Below, piece by piece: positions 23,217 to 34,330 of a stretch of DNA of 64,000 nucleotides (positions are counted from its first letter, which is position 1; every line of letters starts with the position of its first letter). The position numbers and the translations under genes were made by a program. Source of the DNA: Turnera subulata (Eukaryota > Streptophyta > Magnoliopsida > Malpighiales > Passifloraceae); contig JAKUCV010001347.1 of the NCBI GenBank assembly GCA_028386065.3, positions 7,599 to 71,598 of the forward strand, read 5' to 3'. A model generated the notes under the pieces. That model saw only the letters and a list, made by a program, of their open reading frames with translations, was not told the DNA's origin and did not search any database.

Positions 23217-24160
23217 TGTTGGCTTTGCTGTTTCTCAAAAACTGATAAATCACATGAACATCGATGTTGGAATCAAAACATCGATGTTGTGATGATTCTG
23301 GAGCTCCAAATAATCCGGCCGAGAGCTTAGAACATCGATGTTGTCACAAGAACATCGATGTTGCACGAATTCTGGAAGGTTGGCAGAAGCTCTAGGACAT
23401 CGATGTTGGCCCTAGAACATCGATGTTTCACGAATTTTGGAAGGTTGGCAGAAGCTCTAGGACATCGATGTTGGCCCTAGAACATCGATGTTTTCTAGAA
23501 ATTCCAGAAACCTTCAAGAACACCAAGAACGCCAGAAAACCTGAATTGATCAGAAGTGACTTTAAACCTTTCAGAGTTGTTCTATTAGTGATTGAACAAC
23601 TTCGTTTACTCTCAAATTACACTCAGAAACGAAAAGAATGGGTGTTTGACAAGTCTCACAGAAATCACACTCAAGAACAGAATATGAACATGAAGAATAT
23701 TCATGCAATTTTCCAGAATTCAACTCAAATCCAGAAACACAATCAATATACACTAAAAAATGTAACTCACTAAGGAAACTAACAGAACCAAACTCACTTG
23801 AATATGGTAGAGAACAACACGAAATTCTCCACACTCACATTACATTTCTGCATCAAATTTAAACACACCAAAAGGTGCAGTCCACTAACATGGGTACTTG
23901 TGCAGACACACAGAATTCTGAAAACACACAGAGTAAGCATGTTACTAAACAAGCATGCTCACCTAACCTGACACTAAACAGGGAATAACTTGGTAACACA
24001 CAAAAGCATAGCAAATTAAAAACAACAATTACTCTCAGACTTCCCTTCACCAATCCTGTTTCTCTTCCTCCTTTGGTGGGGGCAACCGCAAACCAAACTG
24101 TCCATTCTTCCAAGCTGACCAATGGAGTCAGAATTAAGGCAGCTTGATCACATTCTAACA
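23217..24160 (-). repeat. 5' LTR of nested Copia (944 bp)
   Basis: Bounded by TGTTGG (23217) and TAACA (24160). In the element's own direction the U3 end is at 24160 and the U5 end at 23217. The last 280 bases before the primer-binding site hold the palindrome array, so the array probably lies in or near the transcribed leader. Confidence 0.92.
23257..23492. repeat. Array of eight ACATCGATGT palindromes in the Copia LTR
   Basis: Eight copies of the self-complementary core ACATCGATGT (most as AACATCGATGTT) lie within 236 bases. They come in pairs separated by about 10-20 bases. The last two pairs sit in a roughly 63-base unit that is itself duplicated (CACGAATTCTGGAAGG...). The same array is present in the other two LTR copies at about 16137-16372 and 17608-17843. 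The function is unknown. The array could be protein-binding sites or RNA stem/dimer elements. Confidence 0.92.
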
Positions 24161-25065
24161 GTGATAAAACCCGTAGGCAGAGGTTCTGCTAGACCAATGG
24201 ACACCTTCATTCTAAAAAACATACCATAATAGGGCCTATCATCCTCAGGAAGATCTACCTCAAGTAACTCAGGGAAGAGTGAAGCAATCCTTCCAACCTT
24301 CTTACGCCTCATGTGTGAGGGCGGGAGCCCATGCACTTGAACCCAGAATGGCTCACAGTGAAAACAGATGCATTCAAGATTTACATTTGGAGGCCACTCT
24401 TTCAAACTCAACAAGTGCCCAGCAATGAACCATGGAGCCCCGTGCAGCACTCTTAGTCTTTCACCCTCAGATTCAAAATGAAAGGTAAAAGTGTTGTCAC
24501 TAACCTCCTGGACCTTCAGTGCCTTCTGCAGATTCCACACTCGCATGAGGGTCTCCCCCACCACTCTGGAGCTAAAACGACGTGAGTCAACCAGAATCTT
24601 CCCAACCACCACCGATTGCTGGAGAAGCACATCGTCATCATCACTCGAGAGATCCAGTGCAGGGATCTCAAAAGCCTCCCCCTCCTGATTTGGCCTGGAG
24701 GAGCCTAATTCTTCTTCAGATTCCATAGCAACAAAGTGACTTAAAAAGCCTCCGTTTTACCCTCGAAATCTCACGAAGGAGAAAGACAGTAGTTGATTAT
24801 TGTGAAGGAAGTCTATTCTATAGAAGAGAGACAGGACATCTCATCCCTATGCAAAGAGAGCAAAATTATCGATAGCTTCTCCTATGAATCACTATCGGTT
24901 GTTGTTTTCCCCAATACCCTTCGTGTGTGGGAAAAATTCCCTGATTCAGCAGCATCCTCACCCCGCTTAATTTAGTTAAAATCTCCAACACTTAAAGTTT
25001 CCTCTCCATTTTAGTAAAAAAAAAATAAAAGAAAAGTTGCTGCTACTAGACTACACTGATATCAT

Positions 25066-25081
25066 CGTCTGGGTGTATAAT
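25066..25081. repeat. 16-bp target-site duplication of the LINE, 5' side copy
   Basis: An exact copy of 10932-10947 next to the LINE 5' end. It fixes the element's outer limit. Confidence 0.9.
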
Positions 25082-27400
25082 TGATGAAGGAAAAAACAGT
25101 CGAGGTGTACGATTGAGACGAAAAGTGAAAAGTTGGTTGTCAAATATACTAAAACCCATCTGGATTCTACACGTCATGTGCCCGACGCCATTTTGATAAA
25201 CATTGCATTGCCTAATTTCAAGCACGACATCATAACATGCTCAATCCGGGCTTCCCGGGCCTATATTTGACTTGTGAATAGTGCGGGTATATAATTGACG
25301 TAAAGGTTGATAAAAAAATGAAAACTTTACCAAATACACCAAAATTAGGGTAGTCAACGAATGTTAGCACGTGGGAATCCCATATTTACACTCTTCGATT
25401 TAATATCTGCAATCCCAGTATCCCACCGCTACAGCAAAGCCAAGATAATGTGACAGTTTTTTTAGTCACATTTGGCCTGAAATTTGTCCTGCTAGACTTT
25501 CAAGGACAAAATTTGAGATTGACTAATTTGTCTAATAAAGCCTTGTCACCTTAGTTTAAGGGGACAAAATTGAAGTTAGTCACCTCAAACATACTCCAAT
25601 GGGACAAATCTTGTTCTTTATAGTATATCTATTTTTCCCATCTTAGGTTGATCAACTTTTGTTTTTAGAAAGATTATTTACCAATTAGTACTATAACTGA
25701 ACAAATACAATAATATCAAGACACAACAAATGATCGATGTATTATTATTGAATCAAAATCAAGATTGAATACAAGGCACACAGTCATATAGTGACTGGTG
25801 AAAGAAACATTACAAGAAAAGCAATGAGCCATACAAATCAAGCAAAGACTTGAAAAAAACAACAGGAAACCAGAGATTGCCAGTGAAAACATTCTTTGCA
25901 GATCTTTTCCAAGCCCAACAATCATCTGTCCTAGTATTGAAAATGACTATTTAAGCTTGTTGTCAATAATTCTGCACGGATCCACTTCCCACGAATAGAG
26001 GTTTGGAGTCCAAGCTTCCATATTAGCAGCAACAGGTCCTGTAAATCCCAGACCAGATCACTTAGGATGATACCATCAATTTCCAATGTAATGGAGTAAT
26101 GGCGAATCACTTTGATGAATAAAGAACTCAATGCTTATGCCACATGAGAGAAGAAATCAAAAGTAACTAAGTGGTCTGCTTGTTCTTTGCAAAATCACAA
26201 ATTATAAACACCAGATTCCTGGCAAGTGGCAAGACTATATGATAATATGAGTAGGGATTTAAGTAAATCCATGCACAAGTTATAACTCGAGGATTATTCC
26301 GCACCCACTAGCACTTTGTCATGCAAACTGTTGAACAACTACTCCAAATTAGGCAATCAAAAAAAGCAAGGTGTCAATTTGATTATATTCAAGACCCATA
26401 TATCGTGTCATACACAACAAAGGCCTTTTTAGTTTCACGACACTCAATGGTCAAAATATCCCTATGAAGTTTTCTTATTGATTGCCAACTTTAAAAGTGA
26501 GCCAAAATATAAAATGAAAAGAAAAAAATGAAAGAGCGGAAAGACAATTGAAGTCATGTAGACTACAAATCATAATCACACAAAATCGATTTTAAAGTAG
26601 CAAATGGGCCCTGCCATAAGCAGTTTGAGGCAAAGCCTGATCAAGCATTGCATCAAAGTTTAGACTCGTGCTCAAGATATCTACTAAAGCCTAATCAAAA
26701 TAAGCCAAATTCAAGCTTGAATACAGTTGGCTTATTAAGGTTCACAAGCTACCTTTTTTAAACTCACAAGTATGTTCAGATTCATATACCATTCTACCAC
26801 AAGAAACTGATATAGAGGTTAGGCACACAGAATCCTAACTTACTAGGTACAATAAGGTCAAATAAAATGAGAATAAAACAAATAAGCATTGTCTTTGAAT
26901 AAAAGCTTTAGTCTAACTCAACGAAAAGTAGATTGCTTGATCTTTACAAACAGCTTGGCCTCATTCACACTCTTTTACTGCACTTGAAACCTGATCATGA
27001 TTTATAGCGTCAAGAGCAAGCACAGACTTCAGAATACATAATATGTAACAAGTTGAGCAGCAAAAGTGGAGAGATTGAATACATGTTCCAATAATATTGT
27101 CAGGAATTCATATAGTTGTAATTCACGTTTTTAACAATGATTACCTGAAGTCGGACGTCTTCATGAAAATAGCTAGCATGCTTTATCAAAATCCTTAAGA
27201 ACTCCTCCAAATAGCTTAACATAATTAAAGAAACTAACAGAAAATCCATCCATCACTTTATATAAACAATATTGGTGCTTTGGAACAGAACTTGGCAGGA
27301 AATGAATAGAACAGAGGATACAGAGTATAAGTACTTTTTGTGACCAGTGCAAATAAGCCAAGTGTATGAGTTGCAGTTGCCTTTTCATCCGGAACTCCAG
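25082..27400. other. AT-rich intergenic DNA, no gene recognised
   Basis: Only short unsupported frames were seen. A 60-base stretch near 25230-25310 (GGCCTATATTTGACTT, then GGGTATATAATTGA) resembles the LINE target site and its left flank. Confidence 0.45.
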
Positions 27401-27416
27401 TCCGGAACTCCAGTTT

Positions 27417-28339
27417 TTACACTGATATTACTCTGGGCTCATCATGAGATTCATCATCAGTTGAAACTCCATTAAATCCATTGACAATTTCTTTGACAAA
27501 GTCATCAATGTCCACGGTCAATATCCACGGTACAACCATCATCAAGAATGCAGGAAGCAAATGCCAGAGGCACAACAAGGGAAGATACTGCGCGTAAGAT
27601 AGTATTATTTCAATAATTGAAACAGAGGAATGCAGAAAGAAATCGTAAGTTATTTCAGCAAGTGGTAAGTTAACCTGCGAAAAGCAGTCAAACAAAATGC
27701 TTGCAACATTGCTAAAGGATCCATGAGTATACTCTTTAAGTTCACTAAACTCCAGTCCAAAACCCTGAAGAAAATAGTGACAAAAACGAGAATTTAGAAA
27801 CTCGCATATTAATATAGTTCTCAACTTGAGTTGTATATGTAATTACAGAAATTGTTGCTTCCAAAAAAAGGATAAATTAATTGAATTGAACCACATCAAG
27901 GGAAACACATTACCCTGACTAGCCTTCGTTAGAATCCTACCTTGAATAACACGGGCCCAGTCGTCTTTAAATACGGACCCAGAGCCTCTCAAGACCGGCC
28001 TACCTGACTCCACAACCTCCAACTCCAGCCCGTTCACTCGCTGGTGGCCAGCAAATGCACGGCGACATTCCCCCACTCCGTCTTCGGCACGCGCAGCTTA
28101 GGCGAACTCGATGAACTCATCAGACAGGGCGGCCTTGGCAGACACAGTGAAATTTAGGTTTTTAGTTTAGGTTTCGTGTGTGAAATTAGGGATTTGACAA
28201 ATTGAGGGGTTTGGCAGCACGTACCTGGAGACGGCGATGTCGAGAGGGACGACATGGCATCGATGATGCTTTTTTTGGGGGAATTGTTAGAAGATTTGTG
28301 TTTGGAGACTGAGAAGTACTTCGTGAATTTTGGCTTCAA
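27417..28339 (-). pseudogene. Unrecognised minus-strand exon-like blocks
   Basis: A 30-codon block at 27764-27675 (GFGLEFSELKEYTHGSFS) is flanked by a good acceptor (TTCTTCAG) and a GT donor. Another block ends at 27941 before a GTAGGATT donor (SVFKDDWARVIQ). A possible first exon near 28250 begins MSSLSTSPSP. The blocks do not join into one clean frame with the sequence seen, and two frames compete near 28000-28080. It could be the start of a real gene whose exons I cannot place, or a decayed fragment. The Harbinger element begins 16 bases beyond the right-hand block. I do not recognise the family. Confidence 0.35.
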
Positions 28340-29093
28340 GTATAACTGAAGTAAGGCCCCGTTTGGTTCACGGGACGGGACTGGATTGGACTGGACTGGA
28401 CTGGATTGGACAACTGTACTGTCTAATGTAGTGTTTGGTATGATGTAAACTGGATGGGACTGTAGTCCTAAATTATGTTTGGTTAGTTATGGACTGGACT
28501 GGACTAAATGCTGTAATGTCAAAAATACCCTTGATGCAGTGAAAATGATTAAGCATGCCATATAACCAAGTTTAAGCCCCAAACAACATATACAACTTTA
28601 TGATGTATTTTTTTTGTGGGATTGCTATGGTAGTAGGTTAATGGTATTTAAATTAAACTTCCTTAATTTTTTCTTCATATTTATGTATAAGAAATATAAA
28701 AAAATTTAGTATTAGATTAAGAAATACTATTCTTACAATTACAATTTATATTACACTTTAATTATTTTTCAAAATTATAAAATAAATATAATAAAATAAT
28801 AGGATACAAAGAAGTTTAAGTGTTGTATTACGTAAAATGTTTATAGTTAAGCTTGTGATGACAACATCGAGACATGAAAAATAAAATTTTGGTCAATATA
28901 CAATTTTAAAAAGTAATGAATAAGGAATTTAAATGCACATTTCTAGCCAAAAAAGATGATAGGAAGATATTTCTCCATAAAAAGGTCATAACGCATAACT
29001 ACATTAATGTTACATTACTTGAAAACAAAGTCCCAAAGTTTGAAGTTCAAAGTTGATGCAATAAGAAGTTCATGCCCAAGCATACACATTACA

Positions 29094-29459
29094 CTACATT
29101 TTTGATATTATAATGAAGAATACTAAAATAGTAATCATAACTCCTGCGACAAATGAGAGAATGAGAGGCATAATGGTAGGAGTAGATGAATGGGGTCGTG
29201 CCATTCGGGAAGTCTGCATGTTGTTAATACCCACACCTGGAGTGACGTCCGCGCCTACATCCGATACAAATTCAGCATAATTTTCTTTAATCCATCTCCG
29301 TTCACTCATAACATATGCACATTTTGCTTCGTCAAAGGTTTTATATCCTTTGTATATTGCATTCGGAAACCCACTTACGACCAGTTTCACCTCCTCCCAA
29401 TTCTCATATATCCCATTCCTCCGCCCATTAAAAACTACATAGAACTTGTATTTGGCCAT
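29094..29459 (-). CDS. RNase H1 N-terminal/viroplasmin-domain protein with C-terminal membrane anchor
   Basis: Intact 121-residue frame. Residues 4-50 match the Caulimovirus viroplasmin / RNase H1 N-terminal fold (Cauli_VI, PF01693): KFYVVFNGRRNGIYENWEEV, then GFPNAIYKGYKTFDEAKCAY. This small domain binds RNA-DNA hybrid or double-stranded RNA in eukaryotic RNase H1. No RNase H catalytic domain follows. Instead there is a polar linker and a strongly hydrophobic end, from MPLILSFVAGV to FFIIISKM (about residues 97-121), which looks like a tail-anchor segment. The gene lies within the Harbinger element, downstream of the Myb-like gene on the same strand. The frame is open, so it may be expressed or recently captured. 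Domain identity is fairly sure. Membrane anchoring and any role in transposition are inference. Confidence 0.72.
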   Translation of the reverse strand: MAKYKFYVVFNGRRNGIYENWEEVKLVVSGFPNAIYKGYKTFDEAKCAYVMSERRWIKENYAEFVSDVGADVTPGVGINNMQTSRMARPHSSTPTIMPLILSFVAGVMITILVFFIIISKM

Positions 29460-29997
29460 ACAAACTCCAACCTGTTATGAAATGCAAGGCACAATATTAG
29501 AATTGTTATTCTATTTACACCATGCAATCCAATCAAGTTTGCACAAGCATCATGCAAGTTTTCAGATTACCAACAAACATCATGCCAATTTTCAGATTTC
29601 CAACAAACATCATGGCAACCAAAGCACAATTTCCAGCAAAGACAAATCACAACACAAGCTGCAAAATGATCAATCATATTTTAAGCAAGCATCATGTCAA
29701 TCAAGCACATTTCTAGCAAGCAAACTTATACCAATCCATGACTACTAACATTACCATCCATATATATAATACCATAATACCATCCACATTACCATCCAAG
29801 CTAACAGCCCATTAACATAGGCTAAGGCATAATTAATATCATCCAAAACATTGACAGCTATGACTTACTAGTGACCAATGAAATGATCAATATCCAAAAT
29901 TGCACAGCTCAACGACTTGTTAATCCTAGTCTAGATGTCAGATACCATCCTAGTTAGCTATAGTAATACTAGCATAACCACCATTCACCAAGTCAGC

Positions 29998-31388
29998 CTA
30001 ATCCCCCAGGATAGTAGATAGGAATTCCTTCTTCTGTTCCTCATCCAATTCCCAAAAGTAGGTTGTATACTCAGGATGTTGGCTCATCTTCAGCACAGCC
30101 CTCACAGCATCCACGGTATCAAGGCCCAACCTTTTGAGCTCATCACCCATCTTCTTGGTGCTATCTTTTCCAGAAATGGCAGCAGCAAGAACCTTGACAT
30201 GTTCACCATAATTTTCGATGCCATTGACAATTGCATCAGTGAGAGCCCAAATAGCATCACCATTCCCAGCCTTTCTCTTCTTTGAACCAGTGGAAGCTGT
30301 AGCTTCAGAGTTAGCAGCTGGTAGAGGCATGGACCCAGTGTCCATTGAAGCTGGTGGAGGCATACTGCTAATGGACATAGGTGCAATAAAGCCTGGAGAA
30401 GTGTCACCTACTTCTTCATTCACACTATCAAAGGCATCTAGTGGCGGCTCAGCCTCATTCCCAGTAGCACGGTCCTTGCCAAAAATGTCTTGAAGCTTAG
30501 GATAAAGTGGGAAAGGTTTCCCATATATGTAAGACCTATTTGGATATTTCTGCATATGAAAGGCAACTGTTAGCATCTAAAAATGCTTACAAAAAGCAAG
30601 TGTCAGCATCTGAAAAATTGGCAATTTGTCCAAAAAATATAAACCTAGCACGCAGTATTACATTGCTTGTCTAAACTAATAAAGAAGTAAACATGAGTGA
30701 TGCAACATGAGCAAGCATTATTGATTTTCAATTATGCAGTATAAACTTTCAAGAAAAAAATGAGTCAAAATATGAATATATATGTCATTGCCTAAATTTT
30801 CCAAGCAATTATGTAATGCAATATGAAGCAACAAGCATTGAAAAAAATTTAATCAAAGAAGATAATAAGACAAGAACAAGCAATCTTGTATTATTTTTTT
30901 ATGCTAGCAATCTTGTATTATTTTCAAAGGAGGCAGTAAGGATTTTTAGGCAAGATATAGGTTTATAAACAAATAATCTCTCATTTAAAATCAAACATTT
31001 AATTTTTCAGTGAATGTAGCAAGTATACGAAATATAATAATTGAAAACAAAGGGTAAATATATAGTGAATTACCAGCAAATATGCATCCAGAACATCTTT
31101 GCTATCTACCTCCACACACTGCTTTGCTTCATTCCACCCAAATCCACTAGCATTAGCCATGTCATGTGCAGCATTAAATTTCTCCTTCAAGCGTTTCATC
31201 TTGTTCCTCACATGGTTGGCCTTGATGTTAGCTGCTGGGAATTTGGCATTCAACATGGTAACAACGAGATTGATTGTACCAGGCCTAAACTGTCCTGCAT
31301 CAACTCTATGCCCTTTCACTACCATTTCCTCTAATGCATCGACCAAAGCAAGGGTCTCAGCATCACTCCAGTTCCTCCTATCTCCCAT
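29998..31388 (-). CDS. Myb/SANT-like DNA-binding protein of the Harbinger element
   Basis: Two exons, 31388-31074 and 30549-29998, give 288 residues without a break. The first exon encodes a Myb/SANT-like (Myb_DNA-bind_3) domain: NWSDAETLALVDALEEM, FRPGTINLVVTML, HVRNKMKRLKEKF, SGFGWNEAKQCVEV. The second begins KYPNRSYIYGKPFPLYPKL, followed by a Pro/Ser-rich linker, a KKRKAGNGD basic stretch (possible nuclear signal) and a helical C-terminus. In PIF/Pong elements the equivalent ORF1 protein helps the transposase bind DNA and enter the nucleus. The exon boundaries have GT and AG. The gene appears intact, in contrast to the transposase beside it. Confidence 0.82.
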
Positions 31389-31794
31389 TTTCCTACAATC
31401 CTCCTAAGATATATCAAACCAACCAAAAGAATAGCACTATACAATACACACCTGCAAAAACATATAGATTATCATATTTAACATCTATTGTAAATCATCA
31501 ACATCCAATACATACATTATTACAGTAAATGGAAATAAGAAAATGAAATCAATTAATAAATAACACAATAAAATGAAATCAGTTTGATTATTACAATAAA
31601 CAGTCTACAATAAGACAATATCGAAATCAGTTTAATACACAAGCTTGCAAAGGGTCTGATTATTACACCGAATACACTAAAATAAGCAACAACCAAATCA
31701 GTTTAACTCACATTCCATGAAGTAAAGTAGTTCAGAAATTCAAATTAATACAACCAACAATCAGATGAGGAAAAATGATCAGAAATCATGCATC

Positions 31795-33203
31795 CTAGTT
31801 CACTCCATGCCTAGTACGCCAATCATCATACATCTTTTGAGCTAAATCATCTCGGTCTGCAGTCCACTGATCACAAGTGTTCACAGTTTGGATCATTTCA
31901 GGAGGATCATCCGGGTCCTCTCCTTGTGGAAGACAATCCTCAGGAATAGGATCATTTTCTTCAGGATCAGCTGACATATGGATCCTTATAAAATTGTGTA
32001 TCAGACAACAAGCCATTATAATCCTACCCTGAATTCTAACTGGATAGAAGGATGGGCTCCTAAGAATTGCCCATCTCTTCTTCAATAGTCCAAAACTGCG
32101 CTCGATCACATTGCGGGCTTGAGCATGCTTCATGTTAAAGAATTCTTCACGGTTACATGGCATTCTTGAACCACTAGTAGCCCATTCTTTAAGATGGTAG
32201 CGAGCACCCCTATAAGGTGCTAGAAATCCAGGGCCATTAGTATAGCCACCATCCACAAATAATATTTACCTAGAATGAGAATCATATTATGCTTTTATTA
32301 GGTCATGAAAAAAAAAGGTATATTATTTTATAAGGTTTAAAATCCTGACACCTACCAACAGGAACCTGTAAGCCATTTCTTCTAGTAACAGCATCTCGGA
32401 GGACTCTTGAATCAGATGCTGACCCCTCCCAACCAGGAAACACAAACACAAAATTCATGTCCCGGTTACAAACCCCTAACACATTAGTTGAAATGTGTCC
32501 TTTGCGGGTTCTGTACCTTGGCTTATCTTCCTCACGCACAGTGACATCTATATAACACCCATCAAGAGCTCCTAAACATCCCTAAGGCACCAGTAATTAA
32601 ATAGTAAATTTAGTTTGCCAACTTTATAATAATAACATGCTATATACATTACTGAAAACTTATCTATATTCTAATTACCTTAAACCATTTCCATCTTGAC
32701 TCATTACAATCTTCCGGGACAGGTTCAGGAGTAACCCACAAATCCTTTTGTGCCCGTATCAAACTCTTGAGAACATTGTTGAAATGCCTACTAATTGTTT
32801 CAGTGGACCTAGAGAACCTAACCTTGAGGTTTCTATTCTTCTCATGGTGTGCTAATATGTGTACAAATATCACAACTTGCTCTACAATGGTTACTTCCCC
32901 ATTTGATGTCAAACCACCCTTTACCTTAAGCAATTCACAGAATTTTGCAAACGTGTTCATATCCATTCTTAAAGTAGAAATACAATCTGTATCGGAGGAA
33001 CTACACATGCGGGCTATTACATCTCTCCTAGCTTCATATGAGGAAAGAGTCCTTTGCCTTAATGCAGCTCTCCTACTCCTAGCATCTATCTCAGTTTGCA
33101 CATAAACTATCACAAATATGGCACAATGGAGAAGAAACTCAAAATGCATCCTCGAAAGAGTAAACACAACTGCTGCAATTTTGGCACGCTGATTGCGATC
33201 CAT
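31795..33203 (-). pseudogene. PIF/Harbinger DDE transposase, probable one-base frameshift
   Basis: Exon 1 (33203-32679) starts MDRNQRAKIAAVV and carries the helical N-terminal region (STETISRHFNNVLKSL). Exon 2 (32581-32356) holds the first two catalytic Asp: GCLGALDGCYIDV (Asp near residue 182) and GSASDSRVL. Exon 3 begins near 32267 and holds the third acid in ARNVIERSFGLLKKRW. Across the exon 2/3 join the expected frame is off by one: the sequence around 32260 looks one base short before VDGGYTNGPGF. Exon 3 then reads cleanly to the stop at 31795. All three DDE residues are therefore encoded, but the protein as assembled is broken unless another acceptor is used. Nuclease family DDE_Tnp_4. 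Confidence 0.8.
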
Positions 33204-34260
33204 ATTCCCTCTATAGAGAAGCACAACAAAATAAACAACAATCAACAACCAATGGCATTTTTTTACAAAAGGCAGCAAGTACACAGTAGGCATTTTTGTC
33301 TAAAGTAAGCATGCCACATGTAATTCAACATGAGAATACCACACTATAAAACATGAATATACTTTTGTAATTGAATTTACTATTACTTTTGTGTAGAATA
33401 TTGTAAATGTCAATATTAATATATCTCTTTTAAATGTCTAACATTATGTTATTCCCTTCTCCTGTGAACAATTCGTTAGATGAATTACCTAATTTTTCAG
33501 AAAACAAAAATTGCCTCCTCCCATTATGCATTCTAACTATAGGGCCACCATTTTTAGGCAAACAATAATTAAGAGAAAGACATTGCTATCAGACTTGGTA
33601 TGGCAGAGTCAAACCAATTAAAAGACACAACATTAACACATACAAGTCAGAGTCAAGCAAGAACTTCAATGATCTTTCTAGACTAATTAATGGTAGGAAG
33701 TGGCCAACAACAAACAACCAAGTGACCAAAAACGAGCAGCAACTGTTCAGTACAAGAATCGTACACTTACCAGAAATCCAAGAAAACACAATCCTCTGCG
33801 CAAGAATCGTTTCCAAGCTGAAACAAAAAGAGACATAAACAGAGTGAGAGAAGGAGAAAATAAATCTATGGAATTGACTATACACCACCATAAATTGCCC
33901 AAATCAACTTCTAATTCAAAAAAAAATCGACCTAAAAAAATTAGTTTCAATAATTTTGGGGTTTTGCTTGTAAATGACAAGATTAAGACATTAAACCTTT
34001 GGAATTGTATATAAACCACCATAAACTACGAAAATCAACATTTACAACAAAAAAAATCGACCCAAAAAAATTAGGGTTTCAGAAATAATTTTGGGGATCT
34101 TAAAAATTGACTAAAAAATCTGTGGTGAAAACGAAAATTGGAGAAAAACTAATGTAAATCAAAGCTAAAACCATAAGAATCGCAACCCCAAACATCATAT
34201 TTCAAACTTCATATGGGTGCGATTTGCTTATGGGTGTCAAATTCTTTCCCCCAAACACGC

Positions 34261-34330
34261 AAGAAGAAGAAAAGAAGAAGAAGAAGAAGAAGAAGAAGAA
34301 GAAGAAGAAGAAGAAGAAGAAGAAGAAGAG
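34261..34330. repeat. (GAA/AAG)n microsatellite near the Harbinger right end
   Basis: About 22 AAG units. It creates a poly-Glu open frame on the plus strand and a poly-Ser one on the minus strand, neither supported as a gene. Confidence 0.95.

Larger units (their letters stand above)
17568..24160 (-). mobile_element. Nested full-structure Copia retrotransposon
   Basis: Complete minus-strand Copia element: 5' LTR 24160-23217, primer-binding site (TGGTAGCGGAGC, about 23203-23214), gag, protease, integrase, RT and RNase H, a polypurine tract (AAGGGGGAGTG) next to the 3' LTR at 19166, and 3' LTR to 17568. It inserted into LINE ORF1 with a GTGAT duplication. The reading frame is almost unbroken by indels but carries several nonsense codons. 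The N gap falls inside the 3' LTR. Confidence 0.93.
15070..24726 (-). pseudogene. LINE ORF1 (DUF4283 + zinc knuckle), interrupted by Copia insertion
   Basis: ORF1 starts at 24726 (MESEEELGSSRPNQ). It encodes an acidic N-terminus and a DUF4283 nucleic-acid-binding domain (RVLHGAPWFIAGH, PFWVQVHGLPP) down to 24161. There the coding sequence stops at the Copia LTR and resumes on the far side at 17567. Bridging the element restores RRHDDYTLDIQFK followed by the CCHC knuckle FCYYCGKLGHIEKEC. The rest is a basic, low-complexity tail. The stretch downstream of the insertion exists in two tandem copies (about 16672-17567 and 15197-16096). The protein would be the RNA-binding partner of ORF2. Confidence 0.85.
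10948..25065 (-). mobile_element. L1-type LINE, nearly full length, split by a nested Copia element
   Basis: Minus-strand non-LTR retrotransposon bounded by a 16-bp TSD. From its 5' end (25065) it has a short 5' UTR, ORF1 (DUF4283 domain and zinc knuckle) and ORF2 (endonuclease, reverse transcriptase, zf-RVT, RNase H). It ends in a poly-A tail at 10957-10946. Removing the Copia insertion (6598 bp with one TSD copy) and the extra duplicated segment (about 1.47 kb) leaves about 6.05 kb, the usual size of a complete plant L1. ORF2 has several frameshifts, so it is not autonomous now. Confidence 0.92.

Noticed and set aside
23257..23492. Possible CRISPR-like array
   Set aside because: The repeats are short palindromes with variable, very short spacers inside an LTR of a plant retrotransposon.
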